Shown: positions 11,349 to 23,855, numbered from the stretch's first letter. The stretch is DNA of 64,000 bases from Symbiodinium kawagutii (GCA_009767595.1 VSDK01016746.1:1721-65720); one strand, 5' to 3'. The notes: generated by a model not told the origin, from the letters alone. Translations and numbers: made by a program.

Positions 11349-11461
11349 ATAATGGTTCCTTTGGCAGTCCCTAGCCTGGATACTCAGAATCACATAGAAT
11401 CACCATTTTCAGAGGTCGGTAGGACCCAGTGACTATCTCCGGTAGAATATATTGTGATTAA

Positions 11462-11932
11462 TTTGAAAGGCGGTTGGGTATTGAAACGTTCCCCGACAAA
11501 ATGGTGGCAAACACGTTGAAGCTTCTTGCCCAAGACCAACAGAAAGATGGTGAACATTTGAGCAAAATTTGGCAAAAAGCGTTGCAATTGAAGTAAAATG
11601 GAATAGCGGACCTGGAAGGAGTTGAGGCTTCAAATCAAGTGCTTGAAGTCTGCAAGACATCAAAGACCCCGCCTCACCCATTGGGCAACAGGTCCAGATG
11701 CAAAGATAATAGTTTTGCTTCATTCATCTTCACGGGCTCGGAAAAACATGCCCACCGTATGTTTGACGTGGGATGCCTTTATGGACGCGCCAGTAAACTT
11801 GTTCAAATGCTACGTTTTGTCACTATATTTTCAATCCCTCAGGCCACACACCCTACCCGTAAGAAGGCAAACTTGGCACACAAATGTGCACATAACAAAC
11901 GGTTAACCAAGCGCTATCTGGGTCCGATTTAG
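11462..11932 (+). pseudogene. Coding-like segment with one internal TAA
   Basis: Between TAA at 11459 and TAG at 11930 one frame is open except for TAA 11594-11596. Before the stop it reads KMVANTLKLLAQDQQKDGEH; after it reads IADLEGVEASNQVLEVCKTS and FTGSEKHAHRMFDVG. Both halves look like protein and share the frame. A decayed exon or a retained-intron reading are equally possible. Family unknown. Confidence 0.33.
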
Positions 11933-12763
11933 CTTCACATGGGGTAACAAGAATCATTTATTTTTTGGTTTGGCTCCCTCAATGTTGTTTGATAGGTGAT
12001 GGCATGGCAAAGTGCAGAATCCGAAGAACGCCACATACAATCATACAACGTACCATGCAGAAATTTAACAGATGGTCAAAGTGTGCTACTTCTACCAACT
12101 CGTGCTAATTTGCCCAAGTGAAGGGATGCAAAAGGTAGAGTACTTCAGTACCTTTGTTGTTCATCCAGCTGTTCATTTTCGTCATCCTGTCGTTCATCCA
12201 ACTCAGCTGTTGTTCATCCAGCAGTTCTGTGGTTTGCTGCGCGTGGTTTCAGGACATCTTTCTCGTTGAAGTTGCCCGCCTTAAAAGAGTGGGAACCCCA
12301 GCAAGGCGTTGCAGTTGATGCCTGGCGGCAATGGAACGGGTGATTGGTGCTGGTGCTGGTTGGTGCTGGTTGGTGGTTGGTGCTGGTTGGTGGTTGGTGC
12401 TGGTGCTTAGTGCCCAAAGCTCTACCGGTTAAAACCTGTGGCAATTTACGGAGGTGAAACCTTTAAGAATTGGTGGCGTCCTGTTTCCTCCAAAGGAATC
12501 ATTGAAGGCGGTGGAAATCCAAAATGAACCTGCACCCCAAAGGACCTCCAAAGGAAGTTGGGCTTATGCAGGATTTAGGGTCGAACGGTAGGTGCCACTT
12601 GTTTCACAGCTGGTGATGCCAGATTAGGTTGTTGATGTTGGATTCGAATTTATAAACCCCCGGGCCCCATGCTTGGCAGAGTACCACGTATTTAAGGTAA
12701 ACCTCGCTGGTCTATTCATATTGACCTACCATTCTATCAATACATGGATCTTCCTGTGGTCAA

Positions 12764-12802
12764 GCCCAACTGAGGTTGGATTTGAGTTACAACAGTCTGC
12801 AG
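12764..12802 (+). CDS. Leucine-rich-repeat exon fragment
   Basis: The frame reads AQLRLDLSYNSLQ, matching the LRR core LxLxxN. The frame stays open to 12904. No strong acceptor is visible (CAAG just before), so the exon limits are uncertain. Similar LRR-type segments occur at 14458, 14787 and 15961, which suggests one LRR gene on the + strand. Confidence 0.42.
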
Positions 12803-13263
12803 GCCCGGAGATGCATTGGCATGGATTGGCGTAGACTGTCGTGGGTCGTTGCCAATAGGATCTTGGGCAATGTGAGGTCCGTCCTGTTGATAGCCTGGGG
12901 GTAAATCAAGAACCATTTTTCTATGATGACTAGTGACCCATGGGCGACCATGATTGTTGACTGCTATCATGGTCACCCAGTAGCCACAACCAAGCATCAT
13001 GACTGTTGCCAGATTGCTATGCCACCAACAGATGTGCCATGCGATCCCGAGATTCGCAATGCGAGTGGCCAGGCACTTCCAGTGCTTCAACTCCTCCCAA
13101 AGTTGGAGGCACTGAGCTGGTCCAGTGGCGCTGTGCTTGGCGGAAGGGGAGGCTCAGCACCAGCCAGCGATATCCAAGATGAGTCCATGAGGATGGTGAC
13201 TTTTCATATTTCTTCATACTTCATGAGGCCTCATTGTTGTTAGGAGATGTTTGTTGTGATTTC

Positions 13264-13519
13264 TATTCTTTCTAACTGTTAGCCAGTATTTGTCATGATT
13301 TGACCCGTTTCACTAACCACTGGACTGCTAATTTCCATTGGCAATGACTGCTATCCAATAAGCATTGTTCTCCAGTCAATCAGCAACCGCTTATTCTTTC
13401 TAACTGTTAGCCAGTATTTGTCATGATTTGACCCGTTTCACTAACCACTGGACTGCTAATTTCCATTGGCAATGACTGCTATCCAATAAGCATTGTTCTC
13501 CAGTCAATCAGCAGCCGCT
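13264..13519. repeat. Tandem duplication, 128 bp x 2
   Basis: The block from TATTCTTTCTAACTG to the CCGCT end is repeated head to tail (13264-13391 and 13392-13519). I see one difference near the end, GCAACC against GCAGCC, so the duplication is recent. Confidence 0.9.
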
Positions 13520-14457
13520 CTTGGATTTGTCAGGGCTGGCCCGGGTTCATGAAAGAATCCGTTGGCAGTGCTGGCGCTGCAGCTACGCGAGAGGGTGATT
13601 TATTTTCCCAAGAACCCATGGCACTGGGTCCAGAGGTTTTTCAACTAGCGATATTCCAGAGCCAGTGCGGCTAGCCATGGTTTCCTCCAGATAGCCTATG
13701 GTTTCATCCATGCTTGTAGCTTCAATGGATGATGGTGCTGTATGTGAGGCAGGTAACCAATGATTTTGGCACAACTTTTCTCCTTTTTTGTCAAAAGCGC
13801 TATCAGAATTCCTCACCATTCTTCCCAACACCGGGGGAAGGCCAACTTTGGTCAGTTCACTAGAGGAAGTACTAGGTTTGATACATCTAGCTGGCTCGCT
13901 CAAATGGTTTCGCAGCGAACTTAAAACTGCAGGAGCACCATTTTGTAATAGTTTTTCTCTCATTCAGAAAAGTGAATCATTGTAATCAGCAAGCGCGGAG
14001 TTGTTGATTGGGGTTTCATTGTGTTTTCTTTTCCATTTCAAGATTGGATGATCTTGATGAACAAGCATTCCCAATATTTCCAAATTACAATGTAGCAAAA
14101 TATGCAGCATAATGCAGCAAATGCTTCTCTTGCAACTTGTTTCCTTGCACTGGTGATTTCTATGGTCAAGTATTGCGCCCGAGCAGTAGTGAACACCGGC
14201 GGGAACTGCCTGGAGTAGCCTACCTATGCTACAGCGTCCCAACATAGATGAGTTCAATTGATTTCAACTCTGAAAAGTGACGCTTTCAACTTTGATGTTT
14301 TTCATTCACCATTGGTTTCACTTGATTTCACCCTTTCACAAGACTGTCAAACAATGCAAAACGCCATGGGATGCTCCATGGTTTCACCTTCAAAGACGTG
14401 GTGGTTCTCCGACCAGCCCATGGACCGGTCCCAGCATGGCCATCCCCACGCCGCCAG

Positions 14458-14517
14458 GTGCTTCTGTTGGACCACAACCACATCAGTGGCGCCTTGACGG
14501 AGATCAAACATGCCAAC
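14458..14517 (+). CDS. Leucine-rich-repeat exon, 60 bp
   Basis: It follows CGCCGCCAG and ends before GTGCCG. It reads VLLLDHNHISGALTEIKHAN, close to the plant-type LRR pattern LxLxxNxxSGxL. It starts in phase 0 like the other LRR exons here. Confidence 0.42.
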
Positions 14518-14786
14518 GTGCCGAGCTGAGGGACCCGTCGTCAGCCGCCCTGGCTACGCCGGTGCGTCACAAGTCAGAGCTACTTGAACATATACTTGAT
14601 AACCACGAAAGTATCAATTCCCAAGTAGCTAAATAGTTTCAGAACTGCTACTTGAGAACCACTTACCACTGATAAGTACAACAAGTTGATCCAAGTCGTA
14701 AACCGTTCCCCTGGATGGGAAGCTTCCAGCCCCTTGGTGACTCGGGGACCGCCATGGACGGCCTCCCAGTTTCGACCCGGCCTCAG

Positions 14787-14828
14787 AACTTGAAGAAGTT
14801 GGACCTCTCCCACAATCAGTTGGGATCC
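14787..14828 (+). CDS. Leucine-rich-repeat exon fragment
   Basis: After CGGCCTCAG the frame reads NLKKLDLSHNQLGS and then meets TAA. This is a near-perfect LRR core. The same acceptor context and first residues (NLxK) recur at 15961, consistent with a duplicated LRR exon. No GT donor is visible, so this may be a terminal or damaged unit. Confidence 0.5.
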
Positions 14829-14944
14829 TAAGGAACCGTGACCTCTGAAGTGACCGGGGATGCTGGGTTGCTGGTTGTGCTTGGCATCATGATCATTAAC
14901 CATCAGCAAAACCATCCTGGTCAATCATTGGTATCATTGCTACA

Positions 14945-15047
14945 GTGGTTTCTCAAAATGGGGGTACCTCCAAATCATCCAAGTCATTAAGCATTTATAG
15001 TAGTTAACCACCAAAGGTTTTGGGTCCCCTATGACGTGAGAAACCAC
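14945..15047. mobile_element. Foldback/MITE-like element, family B
   Basis: GTGGTTTCTCA at 14945 is perfectly inverted as TGAGAAACCAC at 15037-15047. Inside the arms are GGGGGTACC and GGGTCCCC motifs typical of the family. Confidence 0.6.
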
Positions 15048-15274
15048 CAAATGGGGTCAGAACACTGGGTCATAACGATTTGGTGATTTCAATGGTGGTT
15101 CATGAGAGCTAATGATGGCAACTAACTAGACCATGACTTGTTGGTGCTTTCAAGATGATTTCTTATTTTCAAACCAAACGTGGGGATAAAGGAACAATGA
15201 GGATGATGACCCACTTGACTAATCCTTCTGAGGAAAAACCACCAGCTGGCTGAGCCACAGGGCAAGCGCTCCCA

Positions 15275-15342
15275 GGTTTATGTACAGCGCTGTGGATTTG
15301 GAGCAGCAGTTGCAGGAGCGGAGCGGGTGGAGCTAGTGCCCG
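15275..15342 (+). CDS. Exon-like island
   Basis: It follows GCTCCCAG and ends GCCCG|gtgctt. One frame reads VYVQRCGFGAAVAGAERVEL; another reads MYSAVDLEQQLQERSGWS and then stops. Frame undecided. Confidence 0.28.
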
Positions 15343-15960
15343 GTGCTTCAGTGATGCTTATGCTTTCAGGGTGGTCAATGATGGTTACAAAATGCTTACA
15401 TGATGCTTGATTGTTCTTAATGATGGGTTGACTATTGTCGAAGGATCGCTAATGGATGTTAATGATGTTTAGCAGTCTATAATGCGTGCGAACAATGATG
15501 GAATAGAGCTGCTAACAGCTGTGTTGTGTTTGGCGGTTTGCCTTTGTCGTTCGCAGGTCTCAAACGATTTTGATGAAATTTTGAAGTGCAAACTATCAAT
15601 TAAATGAGATTGAGTTGCTTTCGGCAAATTGATAACCTTGCCAGCTAATGCAGTTTTGAGCTGCATTTCCCTCCTAGGTTTGCGGAGCCGCTCGTTTTGA
15701 CAGCCAGGGGGAGGGAGCTAGTCCAGAATACCCTGCTCAAGTATACTGCCAGCTGCTGTGGTTTCCAGTGATTGCATGGCGAGCAACCCATTGAAGTATA
15801 CTTGCTGTATCTTACTGTGTATCTACATAAACTGTATCAAATTGTATCATTAGATATTTGCTATAATTGGTAGGTTCCAGTAGTTATGACAAGACCTATC
15901 TGGGAGGGGCGGCCACATTGTCCAGCTGCCTACCCCGAGTGACGCTGGTGGCGGCCTCAG

Positions 15961-16011
15961 AATCTCCTGAAGTTCGATCACCTGATGCTGAAGCTCAAGG
16001 ACGACCTGGCG
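15961..16011 (+). CDS. LRR-like exon, 51 bp
   Basis: It follows GCGGCCTCAG and ends GGCG|gtggcg. It has exactly 17 codons in phase 0 and reads NLLKFDHLMLKLKDDLA. Its acceptor and first codons resemble the LRR exon at 14787. The LRR consensus is weaker. Confidence 0.4.
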
Positions 16012-16329
16012 GTGGCGGTTGTAACTTGCCGCTGGGAGAAGTGTGGTGTTGCGTGATGCCCGCAGCAGGGCGGTTTTTTACAAGTGGGAACCCCCCCAAG
16101 TTGTGGTTGGTTTATGTTGGTTTCTTGCGTTAAATGACTAATATTGGATCATTTGGGGGCCATTTGCTGGCTATTATAAGAAACAATCATGTACCATTCA
16201 GGAAATATCGAATTACATGATTCTACGACGTAATTGATTAGTGATTGTTCCCATCATAATCTAAACTTACAACAAGAGCAAGTTGCTCCTTTGGATTCTT
16301 CACCATCTACTCACCATCAATCACTGTCA

Positions 16330-17859
16330 ATAAGCCATTCATCAACCATATCATCATTATACATAAACCATTCATCAACCATATCATCACTATACATAAA
16401 CCATTCATCAACCATATCATCACTATACATAAACCATTCATCAACCATATCATCACTATACATAAACCATTCATCAACCATATCATCACTATACATAAAC
16501 CATTCATCAACCATATCATCACTATACATAAACCATTCATCAACCATATCATCACTATACATAAACCATTCATCAACCATATCATCACTATACATAAACC
16601 ATTCATCAACCATATCATCACTATACATAAACCATTCATCAACCATATCATCACTATACATAAACCATTCATCAACCATATCATCACTATACATAAACCA
16701 TTCATCAACCATATCATCACTATACATAAACCATTCATCAACCATATCATCACTATACATAAACCATTCATCAACCATATCATCACTATACATAAACCAT
16801 TCATCAACCATATCATCACTATACATAAACCATTCATCAACCATATCATCACTATACATAAACCATTCATCAACCATATCATCACTATACATAAACCATT
16901 CATCAACCATATCATCACTATACATAAACCATTCATCAACCATATCATCACTATACATAAACCATTCATCAACCATATCATCACTATACATAAACCATTC
17001 ATCAACCATATCATCACTATACATAAACCATTCATCAACCATATCATCACTATACATAAACCATTCATCAACCATATCATCACTATACATAAACCATTCA
17101 TCAACCATATCATCACTATACATAAACCATTCATCAACCATATCATCACTATACATAAACCATTCATCAACCATATCATCACTATACATAAACCATTCAT
17201 CAACCATATCATCACTATACATAAACCATTCATCAACCATATCATCACTATACATAAACCATTCATCAACCATATCATCACTATACATAAACCATTCATC
17301 AACCATATCATCACTATACATAAACCATTCATCAACCATATCATCACTATACATAAACCATTCATCAACCATATCATCACTATACATAAACCATTCATCA
17401 ACCATATCATCACTATACATAAACCATTCATCAACCATATCATCACTATACATAAACCATTCATCAACCATATCATCACTATACATAAACCATTCATCAA
17501 CCATATCATCACTATACATAAACCATTCATCAACCATATCATCACTATACATAAACCATTCATCAACCATATCATCACTATACATAAACCATTCATCAAC
17601 CATATCATCACTATACATAAACCATTCATCAACCATATCATCACTATACATAAACCATTCATCAACCATATCATCACTATACATAAACCATTCATCAACC
17701 ATATCATCACTATACATAAACCATTCATCAACCATATCATCACTATACATAAACCATTCATCAACCATATCATCACTATACATAAACCACTCATCAACCA
17801 TATCATCACTATACATAAACCACTCATCAACCATATCATCACTATACATAAACCATTCA
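16330..17859. repeat. Minisatellite, 33-bp unit, about 46 copies
   Basis: An unbroken array of a 33-bp unit containing CATTCATCAACCATATCATC. Sequence variants are confined to the first copies and the last few (CACTCATC). Because 33 is a multiple of three and the unit lacks stops in several frames, long ORFs run through on both strands: units INHSSTISSLY on + and MNGLCIVMIWL and DEWFMYSDDMV on -. I regard these as by-products, not genes. Confidence 0.97.
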
Positions 17860-17917
17860 TAACCCTTCATCAGCCATCATTTTGTTGCTACTTTGCTGTT
17901 GCCCTAGCCCTGCTCAG

Positions 17918-17984
17918 CTGCAGCGCCGCAGGACAACCCCTTCTGCGTGACCATTCCCTCGTGCGCTGCGGATGCGTTCACAGG
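17918..17984 (+). CDS. Exon-like island
   Basis: It follows GCTCAG and ends ACAGG|gtcagt, a good donor. The frame reads AAPQDNPFCVTIPSCAADAF. Product unknown. It lies just downstream of the 33-bp array. Confidence 0.38.
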
Positions 17985-18253
17985 GTCAGTTGTGTCGATC
18001 CTTGGAACTAAGCTGGAGATCATGAACATGCCATCATTGATTACAATGATTATGATTTTTGTTCATGATTATAGTGATAATCGTCCATTCTGATAAAAAT
18101 CGATCCATAGTCTAGATTTTTAATTTGTTTATGATTGTAATTACTGAATGGTACTGATAACACTTTGATGGTCGGTTATGGGCATTTTTCGGTGAAACAT
18201 GGCTATAGGCTATAATGATTGAACTATACTCATTGATGATGGTCTCATTCCAG

Positions 18254-18351
18254 CACCGGGGCAAGCTGGAAAATCCCCGTACGTTCACGGCTTGATCATC
18301 GGTCACCACTGGTGCCCTGTGGAAGTGGCTCAGCACCTGCGACATTTGCAG
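18254..18351 (+). CDS. Exon-like island, 98 bp
   Basis: It follows CTCATTCCAG and ends TTTGCAG|gtacca. The reading includes PGQAGKSPYVHGLIIGHHW and PVEVAQHLRHLQ, starting in phase 2 and ending in phase 0. No family recognised. Confidence 0.45.
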
Positions 18352-18589
18352 GTACCAAATTCTGTGTCTTCAGATGTTCCCGCAGTTTCTGGGGCCGCAG
18401 CTACAACCGCAGCTCCTGGTCACCAGAAATCGCTTGTGATTGCCCAACATTGGTTTTTTTCATGGCACGTTTTGGGCTATCAAGAGTTGGATCTACCATG
18501 TGACGAGTTGCTTGGGAAATCCAAAATTCAGACAATTCACCAGTATTCTAATGATTCATCAGTGGTTGGTGATTTGATTCACCATTAAT

Positions 18590-20560
18590 ATATAAGTCAT
18601 TAGTGGTTGATAAACCAACCAGTCTTCTAATAGTTCATAATGAAAACAAAGGTTGGTTCACCATGATTCAACAATGACAACTTGAACCAACCATAGATGA
18701 ATCGTGGTCAACCAAACTTTGTTGTCATCAACAGAGTTTGCTTAAGTATAATTCATCATTCATGACTACATTCCACATCAATCATGTCCATCATTCATTG
18801 ACGAAGTATTCTGAATGGTTAATGAATGTTAAGCAACAGGTTGGTCAACTATAATTCTTCATTAATCAACCATAATTAACCAGTCATTAACATGTTGGGA
18901 TGATTAACCAGTTGAAATCATTAATGATTAACATGGTTATGTTGGTTAACCAATTAACCAACATGGATGAGTTAATCATTCATTAACCAGTCATTAAACA
19001 TTCATTAACCAACCTGTTGGTTCACTAGTCCCATGTTGTCATTTCCCCATGTTTCTTTGGGACGCGAGACTTAACTCCCAGACCTCTCCCAGGGTCCGGT
19101 TGTACAACGGTTGGTCTCCTGAAGCGTTCGGTTGGTCTCCTGCATGTGGGTAATCCATAGGGGTAAAAATGTACTCATATTGAAATGATAGAGTAAACAT
19201 GAGTAAACTTACAATCAACTATAATAAACTTAATCATGCTATTGGTTTTAGAATGGTTAGCATGGGACGGTTGTCGAGAAAGAGCAATGTGGTAATCCAT
19301 GGGCATCATATACAGCATATTACTTGAGTGAGACTTGCACATGCACAGATGGTGTAGATTTGTTGTGCTTGTATTTCATCGCCTATCGACTGCTTGAGGA
19401 GTGTCCGCAGGATTTATGAACAGAGTTGGAACCAGTCACTAAATTGCAATGTTAACCAGTATTACCTCTTTACCACTATGTTCATCTATAAGATCGATGA
19501 TATATTTATATATACTATGGGCAATGCTTAGTGGTGAATGGTCATTATCGGAAAAAAACACTAGCATAATGGTCAGAAAATAAACCATGAACTACTGTTT
19601 TCATCAACTATACTGATAGACCATGAACCATTGTACAATCATTAACATTATGAATTCATTACGCTGCGTTACTGTTTGATCAAACCATTCACCTTATTGG
19701 AAAGTAATTGACCTTATCAAATCAGTACTGTTATACTGTAACCATCAACCATTGACCTAATTGACAAACCATTCACCTTATTGTAAAACTATTTTCGAGG
19801 CGTTAGCGCGCGCCATTGTGATGTGGATCATGAACTCTGAAGCAAGGGTTATTTTTTCACCACGGAATCATAGCCATTCTGGAGCCGTTATCAAAAAGCA
19901 ATAGAACCATTTCACTACCCATTGCCAAACCAGTATTGAACCATGATTGCATCATCCTGCATTAGCCATTTTTTTCCATGTCCGGAGCTATCAACGATAA
20001 ATTTTCAAGTGTTTTCTAATCATTAACAACCGAAGTGTATAGTATGTACAGTGCATCAATTATCAACCATTATAAGCTAAGACCATCAGTAAAAACGATT
20101 TTGATTGTTCTGAACAATTACTATAGACAGTGCAAAATATTCGTATTATCAGTAGATGTGACAATCAGCATTGCATTTATTGTTTATAAGCCCTTGCTAT
20201 GATAGTACAATCATCGCTACAACATTCTACCTAATCCTTATAATGACTTAATGAGTGATTGTAGCCACTTTTAATTGCGTTGAGCTGACTATCATTATGA
20301 CTAATCACTGTAAACGACATGTCAACCACTATTAGGGACCAATGTGACCAAGTATGAAATCCTTCGAGCCAAATTGCAACCACTATTATAACCATTGTGG
20401 CCACTATCAGAACCACTACAATTGCAAGAAATATCCATGGCTTGAGAATGTAGAGCGCCAAGCGTAAGAGCTTCTAACGGTGGAGTTACACGCAACCATG
20501 GGGTCCACAAATTTTGTACCCTTATAAGCCCTCTTTTAGAACCCCTATAAGCCCATGATG
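18590..20560. other. AT-rich spacer of degenerate ATTAACCA/TGGTTAAT motifs
   Basis: About 2 kb with frequent ATTAACCA and ATCAACCAT words on both strands and no convincing frame. I see no gene here. Confidence 0.6.
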
Positions 20561-20570
20561 AACACTGAGG

Positions 20571-20648
20571 CTGCGTCGTTTGGACGACATCCAAGCCCAT
20601 GATATGGACAAACAGCGCCAGGCGTGTGGTCGCCAGTGGTCGCCGATG
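20571..20648 (+). CDS. Exon-like island
   Basis: It reads LRRLDDIQAHDMDKQRQACG then RQWSPM up to donor GTACGT. The acceptor is unclear (CACTGAG just upstream). An antisense frame is also open. Confidence 0.33.
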
Positions 20649-20829
20649 GTACGTGGCTGATGCCATGGTGACATATGTGCTATGAAGCAATGCTGGTTGA
20701 GAATGATCATTTCCATGGTTTGTAGTGGAGAATCATATATAATCATGGCTTTATCCATGATTTGGAAACGTTGAGTATGGGTAAGGATGATTGTAGCAAC
20801 TGTAAGAATGATTCGCAATAGCTAAGGAT

Positions 20830-21900
20830 GGTGGAAAATGGCTGACAACGGCTAATAATGCCAAATACAATGGTCAACAATCCGTTTTCACTCTTGACAG
20901 CGATTGGCAGTTTGTGCTTTGTTTTTGCGGAATACTGGTTGATATTTGGTGATAGTGGTTGATGATAAACTGCAATGGTGCACGATGGTTGATGCTTAAC
21001 AATGGTTTATCATGGTTCATTGTCAGGATTGGCGCCAACGACATCTAGGAATGTACCAAGGATCTAGGGATATCTAACTGTATCAAGTACTGACTAGCCC
21101 TGCTTGTCCACACTCACATAGAAATGCAGGTAGCCATTGCATGTCATACTGCAGATTCAAGGCCCCTATTGTCACCCCTATTCTGAGCCCCTACTCCCAA
21201 TAAACTGTTCGACGTGGTTTCTCAAGCCATAGGGGTACCCCCAAAATCAATCAACATCGTCCTTTACATATCATATTCATATAATATACCAACCCCTACT
21301 GATTGACCCTATGATCTATTTTTGGCCATTATTGCAGGCCATTATCAAACCCATATAATAATCCAATATGTATGATTATAATCTCTATAACCCATATATC
21401 CCCTATCATCAACCCGATAATTTATCCCTCTTGAGATTCTTTGTTTTCCCCTATTATTAGCTCTATTGTTAATTAGCAATTAATTAACCACATTTCAATT
21501 GTTGAACCCTAGTATTAACCCCTATTAGCCATTCTTTCCCAATCATTGGCCATTAGTAGCCAAGATCTTGACCCCAATCAATAGCCAAATCTATAAAGTA
21601 CCATTAATCCAAGATACCAATTCATCCATTAGTAGCCATTGGTAGCCATTCTGAACCCCAATGAATCTGCATATGGCTATGGGTCAGTTCATCCTGTCCC
21701 CCTGCTTCTCCATCATTAACCATTGTTTTCCCTATGAATTTGTTGGAGAACTTATCCCCCATGATTGGTTGGTTCATGTTGACCCATAGCGCTATATAGC
21801 TGGCATATCCCCCATCATTGTTGGTTATCTCCTATAATCAACCATTAACCATTGGTTGGTTCAACCCAGCTCGCCACATCTTCGGCATCTTCCAAGTGCT
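20830..21900. other. AT-rich spacer with a family-B left arm
   Basis: A foldback family-B left arm (GGTTTCTCAAGCCATAGGGG) occurs at about 21214. The remainder is degenerate short-motif spacer without coding signal. Confidence 0.45.
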
Positions 21901-21921
21901 GAGCACTTTTGCTGTTCCCAG

Positions 21922-21987
21922 GCTGCCGCCTCGGTGGTCCTGAACTTGCGACAGATGGATGACATGGCGGTCACCGACCACCACAAG
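21922..21987 (+). CDS. Exon-like island, 22 codons
   Basis: It follows GCTGTTCCCAG and ends CACAAG|gtgggc, and is exactly 66 bp in phase 0. It reads AAASVVLNLRQMDDMAVTDH then HK. Both borders and the balanced composition make this one of the better exon calls. Product unknown. Confidence 0.55.
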
Positions 21988-22058
21988 GTGGGCAAAGCGG
22001 TGGTCGGCTGATGGCGGTGGTATAACAAGCCATGGTGGTAAGGTCTAATGATGATGAA

Positions 22059-22093
22059 AAAGCCATGATGATGATGATGATGATGATGATGAT
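22059..22093. repeat. Short GAT array
   Basis: About 11 tandem GAT triplets. Confidence 0.85.
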
Positions 22094-23005
22094 GGTTTTA
22101 ATGATATGGTTGAGGTTTAAAAGTTCAAACATGATTGATGACAAGCCGTGATGGTTTGATAATGGTGAATCAGTGCTGAAAATGGTGATTGTAATGACGG
22201 TGTTGTAATAGTGTTGAATCATTGGTTGATGATGGTTCAATGATGGTTGATCATGATGGTTCACAATGGTTTGTTATGATGGGTAATCCTGGTGTAATGG
22301 TGGTGTAGCTAAGTTTACAAACATGATTGACTATTTGTTTACAATGATTTGGTCATTGATTATGTTTGCTTGATCATATCAAGATTCCATGATGATTCTT
22401 CAATTGTTATCAACCACAAATCAGGATACAATATCCCACTGCTCAGTATTCAATATGTGTTTAGACCATGAATGTCGCTGTTGATCAATGGGACAGCCAA
22501 GGGATGTTCATATTCGCATGCTTATCCCAATGCCACCAATCAACCAATTCACAGTTTTTCACTAATACTAAGCATGGGGTCATAACTATTTGTTACCCTT
22601 CAGTGACTAATGGCATATTACTGGATGTTATTGGTACAACACTGATCAATGTACCAAGTATAGTTATACAATTTGTCGTTTTGCTGGGGAAGTATTATTG
22701 TAGTTACCCTTCTGGAAAAAATGTATCAGCTTTCTGGAAAAATGTAGTTATACAACTTGTTTACTTATTGGCTATAGTTCTGGCTCAAGTTTTTGGCCCT
22801 AGGTTCATAACTGGCTCTAGATTGGCTACTGTAATTATGCAATGGTTGTTATGTCCATTGGAATCGGCTATACTTCAAGTAACCAGTTGGTCGTTATATC
22901 CAGGAACCATTGGCTAGAATAGGCTATAACCATATATTATCCAGAAACCCCAGTTGGCTATTGTAGTTACCAAGTCGTGTAGTTGTACCACTGGTTGCTG
23001 CATAG

Positions 23006-23082
23006 GTCCGTTGTGCTGCCACCAATGTCCTTGGTAGCCACCAAGCTGGGCCTGAACCGAAACGCACCACGCGCTCGGGCAG
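23006..23082 (+). CDS. Exon-like island, strand uncertain
   Basis: A GC-rich block follows TGCATAG and ends GGCAG|gtggct. The + reading is SVVLPPMSLVATKLGLNRNA. The - strand over 23057-23160 also gives a plausible reading (QLGDGQHLRLLRGLIVSHL), so the strand is not certain. Confidence 0.3.
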
Positions 23083-23446
23083 GTGGCTCACGATAAGGCC
23101 GCGCAGAAGCCGCAAGTGCTGGCCGTCGCCGAGCTGCACCACGATCATCAACCATGAAAGCGGTGAAGCAAGCGACCCCCACCGGACTGAGATCATCAGT
23201 GGTCTCAGTGGTTTGGTGATATGTTTGTATATGTATGGTACCCCCTCGCAAACGAAAACATATATATTTCTAGATAGTATTGTTATTTAGTTACGGTATA
23301 TTTGAGTGTTGGTTATTCAGATGATGAAGTATGATTAAGTACCAATGGCGGAATAAGCATGTAGTAGCAATATTGGGTTATATCACTATGTTGGTTATCA
23401 GTATAAGTGTTGGTGACTATCCCCAATAGTTAACCATTGGCTCCTC

Positions 23447-23459
23447 ATCCTCATCATCC

Positions 23460-23512
<53 letters not shown>

Positions 23513-23532
23513 GTGGTCGTCGTCGTCGTCCA

Positions 23533-23575
<43 letters not shown>

Positions 23576-23646
23576 CTTGTCATCATCATGGTGAGTCCCA
23601 GTGTTTACCGGATATTCAACGCCGATTTTTGCTTCTTCCTCCTCCG

Positions 23647-23689
<43 letters not shown>

Positions 23690-23760
23690 CTTGTCATCAT
23701 CATGGTGAGTCCCAGTGTTTATTGGACATACCATGCCGATTATTGTTGGTATCATCATTG

Positions 23761-23818
<58 letters not shown>

Positions 23819-23855
23819 GTCATCATCGTCATCATCATCATCATCATCATCATCA
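23447..23855. repeat. Compound ATC arrays with a duplicated 114-bp unit
   Basis: Four ATC/CAT runs (about 23452-23511, 23533-23573, 23649-23687, 23760-23855) are separated by unique DNA. The segment starting TCAAACTTGTCATCATCATG and running through GAGTCCCAGTGTTTA occurs at 23571 and 23685, a 114-bp period, so array plus flank was duplicated. Poly-His/poly-Ile/poly-Met/poly-Asp ORFs here are artefacts. Confidence 0.92.

Noticed and set aside
13583..13963. 126-codon antisense ORF
   Set aside because: Two + frames over the same bases are equally protein-like, so neither strand can be supported.
16330..17859. CRISPR-like array
   Set aside because: Units are contiguous with no unique spacers, and the genome is eukaryotic.
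16307..17870. Three 517-542-codon ORFs in the 33-bp array
   Set aside because: They arise from a stop-free unit with a 3n period; no non-repetitive coding part is attached.
22468..22917. 149-codon hydrophobic + ORF
   Set aside because: AT-rich with internally repeated TATAGTTATACAA-type words; hydrophobicity follows from composition.
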